In this document: positions 17,340 through 25,167 of the stretch, piece after piece
Layout of the letters: each line of letters starts with the position of its first letter
Position numbering within the stretch: the first letter of the stretch is position 1
Assembly (NCBI GenBank): GCA_963840835.1
Contig: CAWJAM010000014.1
Coordinates: 248,001 to 312,000, forward strand
Source of the DNA: Rubrobacter_D sp963840835
Lineage (GTDB): Bacteria; Actinomycetota; Rubrobacteria; Rubrobacterales; Rubrobacteraceae
Length of the DNA: 64,000 bases
Direction of reading: 5' to 3'
Made by a program: the position numbers and the translations under genes
The notes under the pieces: generated by a model
What the model was told of the DNA's origin: nothing
Seen by the model: only the letters and a program-made list of their open reading frames with translations
Databases searched by the model: none

Positions 17340-17682
17340 CGCCCCGATACCTGTTGGTAGGGCAGCGGGTCCCCGTGTCTCGCCCTCTTTCTCTGTAATC
17401 CGTGGCGCAAGGAACCTTCCACTCTGTAGGGTTTCTCGGTGCGGGTCCAAAGGGCAGAGTGTAATGGAGCCGTCCGAAAAAGCCAAACGGGACCCTTCGC
17501 CGCGGCTTCGCTGTTTGGCGCTGGCTCTACCCGGAGTCGTGGGTGTTTTCCAACATTTTCCCGGTAGAGGTTGAAGGTTCGACCACTTACCGCAATAATT
17601 AGCGCTCGTGCGCCGCCGCGACCCCGCAAGGGACCCCGCAAGGGCCGGTGGCGCTAATTGGTATCGCAGGAGGGGCGACTAC
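17340..17682. promoter_or_regulatory. divergent control region of the envelope operon and VanW-2
   Basis: 343 bases hold no gene that I can support. For the plus strand there is a strong promoter (TTGAAG 17571-17576, 17-base spacer, AATAAT 17594-17599). AATTAGCGC (17597-17605) and GCGCTAATT (17651-17659) form perfect 9-base arms. Inside them is a direct repeat of ACCCCGCAAGGG. The ribosome site AGGAGGGG is at 17668-17675. No equally clear minus-strand promoter was found. Confidence 0.6.
17571..17599 (+). promoter_or_regulatory. sigma70-type promoter for VanW-2/beta-lactamase-fold operon
   Basis: The -10 AATAAT matches 5 of 6 consensus bases, the -35 TTGAAG matches 4 of 6, and the spacing is the ideal 17. 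The -10 overlaps the left arm of the AATTAGCGC palindrome, as expected for an operator. Confidence 0.6.
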
Positions 17683-19122
17683 TTGAAAGAGATAAGCAAG
17701 CAGGGTGGACCGCGCGCCACCCGGCGATCCGACAGGGAGGCGACGCGGGTGAAGCGTAAGCCCAAGCGGATGAGCTACGCCCGCAGGCGCGGGATCGCGG
17801 GTATTGCCCTGCTTGTGGGTCTCCTGCTAATCGGGGTCGCGCTCATCGACTACCTGGCCGGCGGAGACGACGAGATCGGCCGCGGAGTCCGCATCGGCTC
17901 CGTCGACGTGGGCGGGATGAGTAGGGAGGAGGCCAGGCAGGCCGTAGAGAGCGACGCCTCCGCGACCTTCCAGAAGATCTCCTTCGGCACCGGCGAAGAG
18001 GCGTTCTCCGTGGGCGGCGACGACCTCGGCGTGAGCGTGAACGCGGACTCGGCGGTAGATAAAGCCTACGCTATCGGACGGAGGGGGGGCTTATTCCAGC
18101 ACCTCTCCGACACCTCGCGCTCGTTTGTGGGTGGGGTGGATGTAGACCTCGTCGCCGCCTACGACGAGGACAAGGCCAGGGCCGCCCTCGGAAGAGCGGC
18201 GGAGGGGTATGACCAGAAGCCCCAGGACGCCTCCTTCAGCGTCACCGACGAAGGGAAGGTAGAGGTCAAGGAGGCACAGAACGGCCGGGTACTGGACCAG
18301 GGTGCGACGCTCGCCAACCTTGAAGGGGCGCTCCAGAACATGAGCGGCCGCGTCCCCATCGCCCAGGGTCAGCCCCCCGAGCCCGAAGTCACCACGGCCG
18401 AGGTCCAGGGTTACAAGCCCGAGGAGGTTATCGGGGAGTACCAGACCGACTTCCTGTGGGATTCGAACCCGAACCGCCAGTTCAACATGAAGCTGGCCGC
18501 GGGCGCCGTTAACAACACCGTTCTCGCGCCCGGCGAGGTGTTCTCGTTCAACAAGTTGACCAGGACGCTCGACTACAAAGAGGCGAAGACCTTCTCCAAC
18601 GGCGGCGTCGGCATCGCCAACGGCGGCGGACTCTGCCAGGTCTCTTCGACGGTATACATGGCCGCCAACTACGCGGGGCTCGAGATCGTCGAGCGCCACC
18701 CGCACTACGCCGTGCTCCCCTACATAAAGCCAGGCTTCGATGCGACGGTGTGGTTCGGGGAGAACGGCTGGGGCGCCCTGGACATGCGGTTCGAGAACAC
18801 GACCGACGGTTACGTGGTCATCCGCGAGTGGGTCGACGAGAAAGGCATCCTCAACGCCCAGATCCTCGGCCAGGACACGGGCAAGAAGGTCGAGATGAGC
18901 ACGGAGAAGATCTACGAGCATCCCGTCAGGGGCATCAAGTGGACCACCTACAAGAGGGTGACCCAGGACGGCGAGGTTATCCGTGACGGCTACCTCTACA
19001 CGTACAACTACAGCTACAACCCGCCCGTCCCGGAGAACGCGCCGCACTACAAGACCACGGCCCCGCGGGTCGCAGGGTGGGCAGACCCCACGAACACCAC
19101 CGGTTGGGCTGACCCTCACTAG
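17683..19122 (+). CDS. VanW family protein with one YoaR-like domain (paralogue 2)
   Basis: This protein of about 479 residues has a basic N-terminus, one TM helix (GIAGIALLVGLLLIGVALID), one YoaR-like domain and a VanW core with GEVFSFNKL and GGGLCQVSSTVYMAANYAGL, plus a C-terminal beta extension. It is a shorter cousin of the protein at 9989, lacking one YoaR-like repeat. TTG 17683 was chosen for its AGGAGGGG site. GTG 17749, also with GGGAGG, would give a start closer to the TM helix. Twelve bases separate its stop from the next gene, so the two form an operon divergent from the carrier/ligase operon. Confidence 0.9.
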   Translation: MKEISKQGGPRATRRSDREATRVKRKPKRMSYARRRGIAGIALLVGLLLIGVALIDYLAGGDDEIGRGVRIGSVDVGGMSREEARQAVESDASATFQKISFGTGEEAFSVGGDDLGVSVNADSAVDKAYAIGRRGGLFQHLSDTSRSFVGGVDVDLVAAYDEDKARAALGRAAEGYDQKPQDASFSVTDEGKVEVKEAQNGRVLDQGATLANLEGALQNMSGRVPIAQGQPPEPEVTTAEVQGYKPEEVIGEYQTDFLWDSNPNRQFNMKLAAGAVNNTVLAPGEVFSFNKLTRTLDYKEAKTFSNGGVGIANGGGLCQVSSTVYMAANYAGLEIVERHPHYAVLPYIKPGFDATVWFGENGWGALDMRFENTTDGYVVIREWVDEKGILNAQILGQDTGKKVEMSTEKIYEHPVRGIKWTTYKRVTQDGEVIRDGYLYTYNYSYNPPVPENAPHYKTTAPRVAGWADPTNTTGWADPH

Positions 19123-19134
19123 GACGCCCTGAGC

Positions 19135-20625
19135 TTGTTCTCCCGCCGCAAAAAGCTGTCGTACAAGCGTCGCCGTCGCCGGCTGCCGGTCTTCTTGCTA
19201 GTATTGGTGCTCCTGGCCGGTACGGCTTACGTGACGGTCCTGGCCTCGGACGGCGGCCTTTTCGCCAACGCTTCTGGCTCTTCAGAAGAAGGAGCCAACC
19301 CGCAAGAGGCGCCTTCCCGGTCCGGCGAGGAGGCCAACCCGGATAAGGCACCAGCCAGGGAACCCGATAAGGCCGCGCCCGAGGAGAGCTTGCCCGACCC
19401 CGAGCAGGCCACACCCGAGGCCGCCGCTTACGCCGCCCTCGCCCCCGAGCTGCCGGGGACAGAGCCAAAGAGTATAAAGGGCGTGTACAGGAGCAAGATC
19501 GACAAGTCGTGGGCCTCCGTGCGCGTCGAGCCCGAGGGAGAGTGGAAGCCCTTCGTGGTCTTTACCCACCGGAACGGCGAGTCGTGGAGGGCGGAGAAGT
19601 CCGTCCGCGCCGACGAGCCCAACTACGCGAAGAACGACGTGGTCCCGCTCTCCGGTGTGCCCGATGACCTCATCCAGTACCTCTACTCAGAGAACGCGTT
19701 CGCGGCCAAAGTGCCCGAGCCGACGGTCGAGAAGACGACCCTAGGGGATCTTCCCGACGTCGCCGAGCCGGTGTTTTCGACGACGGAACCGGTTATGGAC
19801 GGCGTGCCCGAAGCGGATCGCGAGCGGGTACAGAACGTGCTAGAAGAGACGCGGCGAGAGATCGAGGGCTACAACGGAATCGCCGGTCTCTACGTGTGGG
19901 ATCTCGAAGGAAGCTTCGGCTACGGAGTCAGGCCAGACGAGCAGTTCTTCACTGCCTCCGTAATAAAGGTGCCCATAATGGTGGCCGTCTACCGCAAGGT
20001 GGACGAGGGGAAGCTCAGCTTCTCGCAGCAGGTGGAGATCAAAGACGAAGACTGGGCCGCCGGAGCCGGGTGGCTGCAGTGGGAGAAGGCCGGCACCAGG
20101 CAGACCGTCGGCGACCTGCTGCTGCTGATGATGACCCAGTCAGACAACGTCGCCACAAACGCCCTCGTGCGCACGGTGGGGGGACCCGAACACATAAACG
20201 AGGTGGCCCGTTCCATGGGGGCAGAGGATACGCTGCTCTACCAGAAGGTGAGCAGCGAGAGGGGCGCCGTTCCGGCCATCGACAACAGGAGCACGCCCCG
20301 CGACATGGCGACGATGATGCAGAAGATAGCCCAAGGCAAGGCCGCGAGCGAGAAGAGCTGCGGGTACATGATCGACCTGATGCACGAGAATAGGCTCGAC
20401 TGGTGGCTCGATGCCGGACTGCCCGCCGGCGTGGACGCCGCGAACAAGGCCGGTTGGCTCTACAGGGTCTACGACGAGGCGGGGATAGTCGAGCACGACG
20501 GCCACCGCTACGCCGTAGCGATCATGACCAAGCACGGCTCGGCCGACGTGTACGGGGGTCAGGACCTGATCAAGAACCTCTCGAAGAGTGTCTGGGACTC
20601 TCAGACCGGGTCGCAAGAGGAATAG
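19135..20625 (+). CDS. membrane-anchored serine hydrolase, class A beta-lactamase fold
   Basis: This 496-residue protein has a basic start, one TM helix (17-37), an Ala/Glu/Pro-rich spacer (45-100), an uncharacterised domain (about 100-190) and a class A beta-lactamase-like domain (about 225-490). The catalytic triad motifs are S275-V-I-K278 and S336-D337-N338. The third motif, normally K-T-G, reads K-A-G (NKAGWLYR), and a clear omega-loop ExxLN is not evident. It could therefore be a PBP-like or carboxypeptidase/esterase relative rather than a true beta-lactamase. The start is TTG. It is cotranscribed with VanW-2, which suggests extracellular cell-wall work. Confidence 0.88.
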   Translation: MFSRRKKLSYKRRRRRLPVFLLVLVLLAGTAYVTVLASDGGLFANASGSSEEGANPQEAPSRSGEEANPDKAPAREPDKAAPEESLPDPEQATPEAAAYAALAPELPGTEPKSIKGVYRSKIDKSWASVRVEPEGEWKPFVVFTHRNGESWRAEKSVRADEPNYAKNDVVPLSGVPDDLIQYLYSENAFAAKVPEPTVEKTTLGDLPDVAEPVFSTTEPVMDGVPEADRERVQNVLEETRREIEGYNGIAGLYVWDLEGSFGYGVRPDEQFFTASVIKVPIMVAVYRKVDEGKLSFSQQVEIKDEDWAAGAGWLQWEKAGTRQTVGDLLLLMMTQSDNVATNALVRTVGGPEHINEVARSMGAEDTLLYQKVSSERGAVPAIDNRSTPRDMATMMQKIAQGKAASEKSCGYMIDLMHENRLDWWLDAGLPAGVDAANKAGWLYRVYDEAGIVEHDGHRYAVAIMTKHGSADVYGGQDLIKNLSKSVWDSQTGSQEE

Positions 20626-20725
20626 CCTACAGGCATCAAGACTTCTCTGTTCCGGACCCTCGCGGCCCGCCACCCCTCATTCCCGCTTTCCCAACACCGT
20701 CACATTCCCGCAGCCCCTCACCGTC

Positions 20726-20745
20726 ATTCCCGCGAAAGCGGGAAT
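20726..20745. repeat. dRS3-like 20-bp inverted repeat, terminator between convergent genes
   Basis: The sequence ATTCCCGCGAAAGCGGGAAT fits the pattern ATTCCC-N8-GGGAAT known as dRS3 in Neisseria and seen as dispersed repeats in other bacteria. It lies between convergent genes, and related partial words (CATTCCCGC) occur at 20677 and 20703. It probably folds as a terminator. Confidence 0.65.
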
Positions 20746-20801
20746 CCACGACGCGGCCAACACTCCCGCCGCAAAACCTGAAAGATGTGTAGCCTGATGC
20801 C

Positions 20802-22376
20802 TTATCTCGCCGTTTTTCCGGCGGAACGTCGCCGCAGCAGGGTGACGACGTACTTCGGCTCCTCCGCGCCGAGGAGGAATGCCACCCCGAGGTAGGCGGC
20901 GAGCGAGACGCCTCCGACCACGATGAGGACGAAGAGGCGCTCCGCGAAGTTGGTGCCCACCCCGAGGAGCGACGTTCCGAGCCTGGCGACGGCGTACATG
21001 GCCGTCCCGGAGACCAGCGCCTTGAGGACGGAGTCGAGAAGACGCCTGCCGTCCAACCGCCCCGTCTCCCGGCGCATCGCCGCGAGGCTCAGCACGGCGA
21101 GCACCGAGTAGGCCACCGTGAGCCCGACCACCACGCCGGTGAGGCCCCAGACCTGGGAGAGCCCGTAGGCCAGGGCCGCGTACAGCAGGAAGATAACGAC
21201 GTTCAACGCGGCCGGGGTCTTCGTGTTCTGCCGCGAGTAGAAGGCGCGCACGAGGTAGAAGTACACCGAGTAGCCCAGCAACCCTGCGGCGTAGACCACG
21301 AGCAACCCGGCGACTAGATCGGTCTCCCGCGGGCCGAAGTTCAGGTGTTCGTAGAGCACGCCGACCAGAGGCTCGGAGAGCGAGATCATGCCCACCGCCG
21401 ACGGTACGACGACGAAGGCCATCGTCCTGAGCCCGAAGGAGAACGTATCGCGGTAGCCGTCGGCGTCCCTGAGAGAGTACTTCTCGGAGAGCTCGGGCAT
21501 GAGCGCGGTGGTGATGGCGACGACGAAGACGCCGTAGGGGAGCGAGAAGATCGTGAAGGCGTAGGTGAGCTCCGCGACGGCCTCGAACCCCATCGCCAGG
21601 TAGGCGCTGAAGAACTGAAAGCCGACCGAGGCCGCGACCAGCACGACCATCGGCCCGGCCAACCTCGCCGTGGGAAGCAGAGCGGGATGGCCGAACTGGG
21701 GGCGCGGCCTGTAGCCGAGCTCCAACATCGTCGGAACGAGCGCGAGGGCCATGACCGCGACCCCCGCCGTCACGCCGAAGGCGAGCACGTAGAGCGCGAG
21801 CCGCGGATCGTTCTCCCGCAAGAAGTAGTAGGCCGCGAACGAACCTATGACCAGTAGGTTGTTCAGCACAGGGGCGAAGGTTGGCAGGAAAAAGCGCCTG
21901 TGGGCCTGCAAGACGCCGGTGCCGACGGTGCTAATGCCGTAGAAGAACATCTGCAGGACGAAGATACGGAAGAAGAGCACCGCGAGACCCTGGACCTCTT
22001 CGACCTCTGCCGGGGAGAGGTTCTCCGCGGACTGCCAGTTGGTCACCAAACCCACGAGCGGCCCGGCGAAGGCGATGCCCACCACCGAGAGAACCACCAT
22101 GAGCGGCAGCACCAGGGTGAACAGGGCGTTCGTCAGGCGGCGGGCGTCCTCCTCGCCGTGCGTCGTGATCCTGTCCACCAGCACGGGGATAAAAATAGAG
22201 TACAGTATCCCGCCCATGAACAGCTCGTAGATCAGGCTCGGCAACAGGATAGAGGCCGTGAAGGCGTCTGCCACCAACCCACCAGCGAGAACGGCGGCCT
22301 GGGCCATCCACCTCCCGTACCCCGTCACCCTGGAAAGCACGGTCGCCACTGAGATCGATGCTATCGATCTCAGCAC
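20802..22376 (-). CDS. murJ: lipid II flippase MurJ/MviN
   Basis: This 524-residue polytopic membrane protein has the MurJ N-terminal signature (LRSIASISVATVLSRVTGYG) and the following helix with ADAFTASILLPSLIYELFMGG. About 14 TM helices are visible. It exports the lipid-linked peptidoglycan precursor. GTG 22376 gives the family-typical N-terminus. A longer start at GTG 22406 would add ten residues encoded entirely by REP-like repeat sequence. Its position beside VanW and the FemAB operon, all acting at the cell wall, is notable, but it faces the VanW-2 operon convergently. Confidence 0.92.
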   Translation of the reverse strand: MLRSIASISVATVLSRVTGYGRWMAQAAVLAGGLVADAFTASILLPSLIYELFMGGILYSIFIPVLVDRITTHGEEDARRLTNALFTLVLPLMVVLSVVGIAFAGPLVGLVTNWQSAENLSPAEVEEVQGLAVLFFRIFVLQMFFYGISTVGTGVLQAHRRFFLPTFAPVLNNLLVIGSFAAYYFLRENDPRLALYVLAFGVTAGVAVMALALVPTMLELGYRPRPQFGHPALLPTARLAGPMVVLVAASVGFQFFSAYLAMGFEAVAELTYAFTIFSLPYGVFVVAITTALMPELSEKYSLRDADGYRDTFSFGLRTMAFVVVPSAVGMISLSEPLVGVLYEHLNFGPRETDLVAGLLVVYAAGLLGYSVYFYLVRAFYSRQNTKTPAALNVVIFLLYAALAYGLSQVWGLTGVVVGLTVAYSVLAVLSLAAMRRETGRLDGRRLLDSVLKALVSGTAMYAVARLGTSLLGVGTNFAERLFVLIVVGGVSLAAYLGVAFLLGAEEPKYVVTLLRRRSAGKTAR

Positions 22377-22703
22377 GCTCCGGCTCGCGCCTCCGCTTGT
22401 CAGCACGCTCCCTTCGGTCGCTTGTCAGCACGCTTCAGCCTTCGGCTTCCGCTTGTCAGCACGCTCAGGCTAACGCCTTCGCTTGTCAGCCCGGCGCCTC
22501 CCTCCGGTCGGCGCCTTCTCAGGAAGTTGTCTTGGGGCGTCGCTATGAGCATCGAACCCTACCGCCAAAGGCAGCGATTCTTCGTGTGCGGCAGAGAGAG
22601 ACCCGAACCAAAAAAGCCAACCGCGAGCCCGGAGGGCGAAGCGTTGCTGACAAGGCGCGAAGCGCGTAGCGTGCTGAGAGCGGAAGCCGAAGGCTGGAGC
22701 TCT
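22360..22703. repeat. REP-like block with 170-bp dispersed element, copy B
   Basis: A run of GCTTGTCAGCACGCT units (22370-22485) leads into the second copy (22482-22652) of the element found at 5260-5429. This is followed by GCTGACAAGGCGCGAAGC-type units running into the stop codon of the next minus-strand gene. The block extends into the translation start region of murJ. Confidence 0.8.
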
Positions 22704-23549
22704 CTACGGGATCTCCTCGGGGGGCATGCCGATCCACTTCTTGTAGAGCTTCTCGTAGGTGCCATCGTCCTTGATCTCGGCCAGGGCCTGGTTGACGGGG
22801 TCGATGAGCGGGCTGCCTTTGGGGAACGCTATCCCGTATTGCTCGCCCGTCGGGACGGGCTCGACGAACCTGATCTTCCCGTCGCCCTCCACGACCTTCT
22901 TGTGCGCGGCGGAGAGGTCGTAGATCACCCCTTCTACCTCCCCGTCCTTGAGCGCCGTGAAGGCCTCCCCTATGGTCCTGTAGGGTTTGATCTCCCCTAT
23001 CTGCCCGCCGTCGAGGAGCTCCTTTGCCTCGATCTGGCCCGTCGAACCGGCCTGGACGCCGACGGGGGCATCGGCGAGGTCGCCGACCGTCTGGGCTTCC
23101 GACTGGCTCACTACCAGGAGCGCCTGGTCGGCGTTGAAGTAGGGCTCCGAGAAATCTATCTGCTGCTCGCGTTGTTTGGTTATGGTCATCGCCGAGATGG
23201 CCGCGTCGAAGAGGTCGGCGTTGAGACCCCGCAGGATACTGTCGAACTGGACCTTCTCGTACTCGACCTCGAAGCCGGCCCTCTTCCCGATCTCGTTCAT
23301 GAGGTCTATATCGAAGCCCCTCGGACCTTTCCTGGGGGAGAACTCGAAGGGCGGGTAGGCGACGTTGGAGGCTACCGTGAACTTCCCGCCTACGACCCCG
23401 ACCTGACCTGTAGTCTCGTCCCCCCGCGAGCTTCCCTCGAAGGAATCGTCGGTCCCCGCCCCGCAACCGGCCAGGAGTGCCAGCGCGATGGTTGTGGCGA
23501 CGACGAGGACGAGCACCGCCAAGAAAGGGCTCCTCGATCGTTCTGTCAC
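22704..23549 (-). CDS. amino-acid ABC transporter substrate-binding lipoprotein
   Basis: This 281-residue protein of the SBP family 3 type has a lipoprotein signal with lipobox LLAGC (Cys about 29), then the ligand-binding bilobed domain: NVAYPPFEFSPRKGPRGFDI, DAAISAMTITKQREQQIDFS and the hinge region. It would tether outside the membrane and feed an amino acid permease. No permease or ATPase is adjacent, so it is an orphan here. The start is GTG. The C-terminus is DGTYEKLYKKW, typical of the family. Confidence 0.92.
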   Translation of the reverse strand: MTERSRSPFLAVLVLVVATTIALALLAGCGAGTDDSFEGSSRGDETTGQVGVVGGKFTVASNVAYPPFEFSPRKGPRGFDIDLMNEIGKRAGFEVEYEKVQFDSILRGLNADLFDAAISAMTITKQREQQIDFSEPYFNADQALLVVSQSEAQTVGDLADAPVGVQAGSTGQIEAKELLDGGQIGEIKPYRTIGEAFTALKDGEVEGVIYDLSAAHKKVVEGDGKIRFVEPVPTGEQYGIAFPKGSPLIDPVNQALAEIKDDGTYEKLYKKWIGMPPEEIP

Positions 23550-23795
23550 CGTGGCTTATCCCTCCGTATTCCTGCTTTGTAGTCTAACCCGGCCGCGACA
23601 GAAAGGACGATCGCGGACAGACCCGGCCGCCGGCGAGTTAGCTGGGTACGGCGTCTCTTCGCGCGGGGTCCGGACACTCCATTAGCCCCCTCCAAAAGAA
23701 CAATTCTAGTTACACGTCGCCGCCAAATCAAGCGGGCCGAACGTTGCCGGGAAAACGGGTCCATGCTACGTTACCGCCAACCGGGAGGAGGACAC

Positions 23796-25076
23796 GTGGT
23801 AAAGCTCGACGACGGACTTGTTGCGGCCATACGCGGCGCGGTAGAGGCCAGGCGCGAACACGCCGTGGCCCTGCTTCGGGAGTTGGTGCGTACCCCTTCC
23901 GTGACCGGCGACGAGGGCGCGGTTGCAGCGGTAGTCGAGCGGGCTATGGGGGCGCGAAGCCTCGACGTGGACACCTGGGAGGCGACGCCAGAGGAGATGG
24001 AACCCTACCGCGACTATGTAGGCGAGCAGGACTCCTACGAGAACCGTCCGAACGTAGTTGGGATCAGGAGGGGATGCAGTGACGGGCGTTCGATCCTGCT
24101 CAACGCCCACATCGACACCGTGGACCCTGGAGACCCGGCCGCGTGGAAGGGTAACCCGCTCTCGGGCACCGTGGAGGGCGACCTGCTCTACGGACGCGGC
24201 TCATGTGACATGAAGGGCGGGCTCGTCACCCACCTCGTCGCCCTCGACGCCCTCGACGCTCTCGGTCTGAGACCGGGCGGCGACGTTACGGTGGCCGCCA
24301 CGGTGGGGGAGGAGAACGGGGGGCTAGGCGCCCTCTCCACCGTCTTGCGCGGGTACCGCGCCGACGCGGCCCTGATCACCGAACCGACCCGTCTGCGGCT
24401 CGTGCCGGCCCAGGGCGGTTCGCTCGTCTTCAGGCTGAGGGTCCCAGGCCGCTCGGCCCACGCCGCCGTCCGCGACGAGGGCGTCTCAGCGCTGGAGAAG
24501 TTCGTCCTGATCTTCGAGGACCTGCGCCAGCTGGAGCGGGAACGCAACGCCGTTCTCAGCCACCCGCTCTACGACGGGATAAAGAACAAGGTGCCCATCA
24601 ACGTGGGCCTCGTGCGGGCCGGCAACTGGGCCTCTACCGTCCCCGAGTCGCTCGTCGCCGAGGGTAGGGTGGGCCTGATCCCCGGCGAGGAGGTGAAACC
24701 TTTCAAAGACCTCGTCTGTGAACGTGTCGCCGCCGTGGCCGAGCGCGATCCTTGGCTCAGGGAACATCCCCCTGAACTCGACTGGTTCGGCGGCCAGTTC
24801 GACCCCGCCGAGGTCGAACTCGACGCCCCGATCTGCGGGGCCGTAGAGAAGGCCCACGAGCGGGTCACGGGGGAGAAACCGACCGTAGAAGGCGTCCCCT
24901 ATGGCGCGGACATGCGCCTGTTTATCCGTTTCGGGAATATACCCTGCGTCATGTACGGCGCGGGCGACGTGAAGGTGGCTCACGCCCCAGACGAGCACAT
25001 AAACATCACCGAGCTCCTGACCGCGACCAGTACGGTCGCCTGCCTGCTGGCCGACTGGTGCGGCGTGGAGGAATAG
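23796..25076 (+). CDS. M20 family metallopeptidase (ArgE/DapE/CPG2 type)
   Basis: This 426-residue two-domain zinc amidohydrolase has the first His in LLNAHIDTV, the bridging Asp in GRGSCDMKGG, the catalytic Glu pair in VGEENGG, Asp/Glu in LITEPTRL and the last His in DVKVAHAPDEHI. A dimerisation (lid) domain lies between. GTG 23796 was chosen for the GGGAGGAG site; ATG 23763 lacks one. Candidate reactions are deacylation of N-acyl amino acids or dipeptide cleavage. The neighbouring APC permease and the amino-acid binding protein suggest amino acid salvage. Confidence 0.9.
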   Translation: MVKLDDGLVAAIRGAVEARREHAVALLRELVRTPSVTGDEGAVAAVVERAMGARSLDVDTWEATPEEMEPYRDYVGEQDSYENRPNVVGIRRGCSDGRSILLNAHIDTVDPGDPAAWKGNPLSGTVEGDLLYGRGSCDMKGGLVTHLVALDALDALGLRPGGDVTVAATVGEENGGLGALSTVLRGYRADAALITEPTRLRLVPAQGGSLVFRLRVPGRSAHAAVRDEGVSALEKFVLIFEDLRQLERERNAVLSHPLYDGIKNKVPINVGLVRAGNWASTVPESLVAEGRVGLIPGEEVKPFKDLVCERVAAVAERDPWLREHPPELDWFGGQFDPAEVELDAPICGAVEKAHERVTGEKPTVEGVPYGADMRLFIRFGNIPCVMYGAGDVKVAHAPDEHINITELLTATSTVACLLADWCGVEE

Positions 25077-25167
25077 TTGTCCCCGTTCGGGTTGTTGCCC
25101 GGGGGTTGGTCTATCATTACACTTCGTGTACGTATCTGGCGTAGCATCACCGAAGGGTGGGAGAACA

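Noticed and set aside
18465..18485. GATTCGAACCCG looks like a tRNA T-arm on the opposite strand
   Set aside because: It lies inside the VanW-2 coding sequence (WDSNPNRQ) and there is no acceptor stem or anticodon arm around it.
22370..22500. Regularly repeated GCTTGTCAGCACGCT units suggested a CRISPR array
   Set aside because: Spacers are only a few to 20 bases, are themselves palindromic, and the unit is degenerate; no cas genes are near. REP-like repeats explain it better.
22704..23549. Full amino acid ABC transporter operon
   Set aside because: Only the binding protein is present; the neighbours are murJ and a divergent M20 peptidase, with no permease or ATPase.
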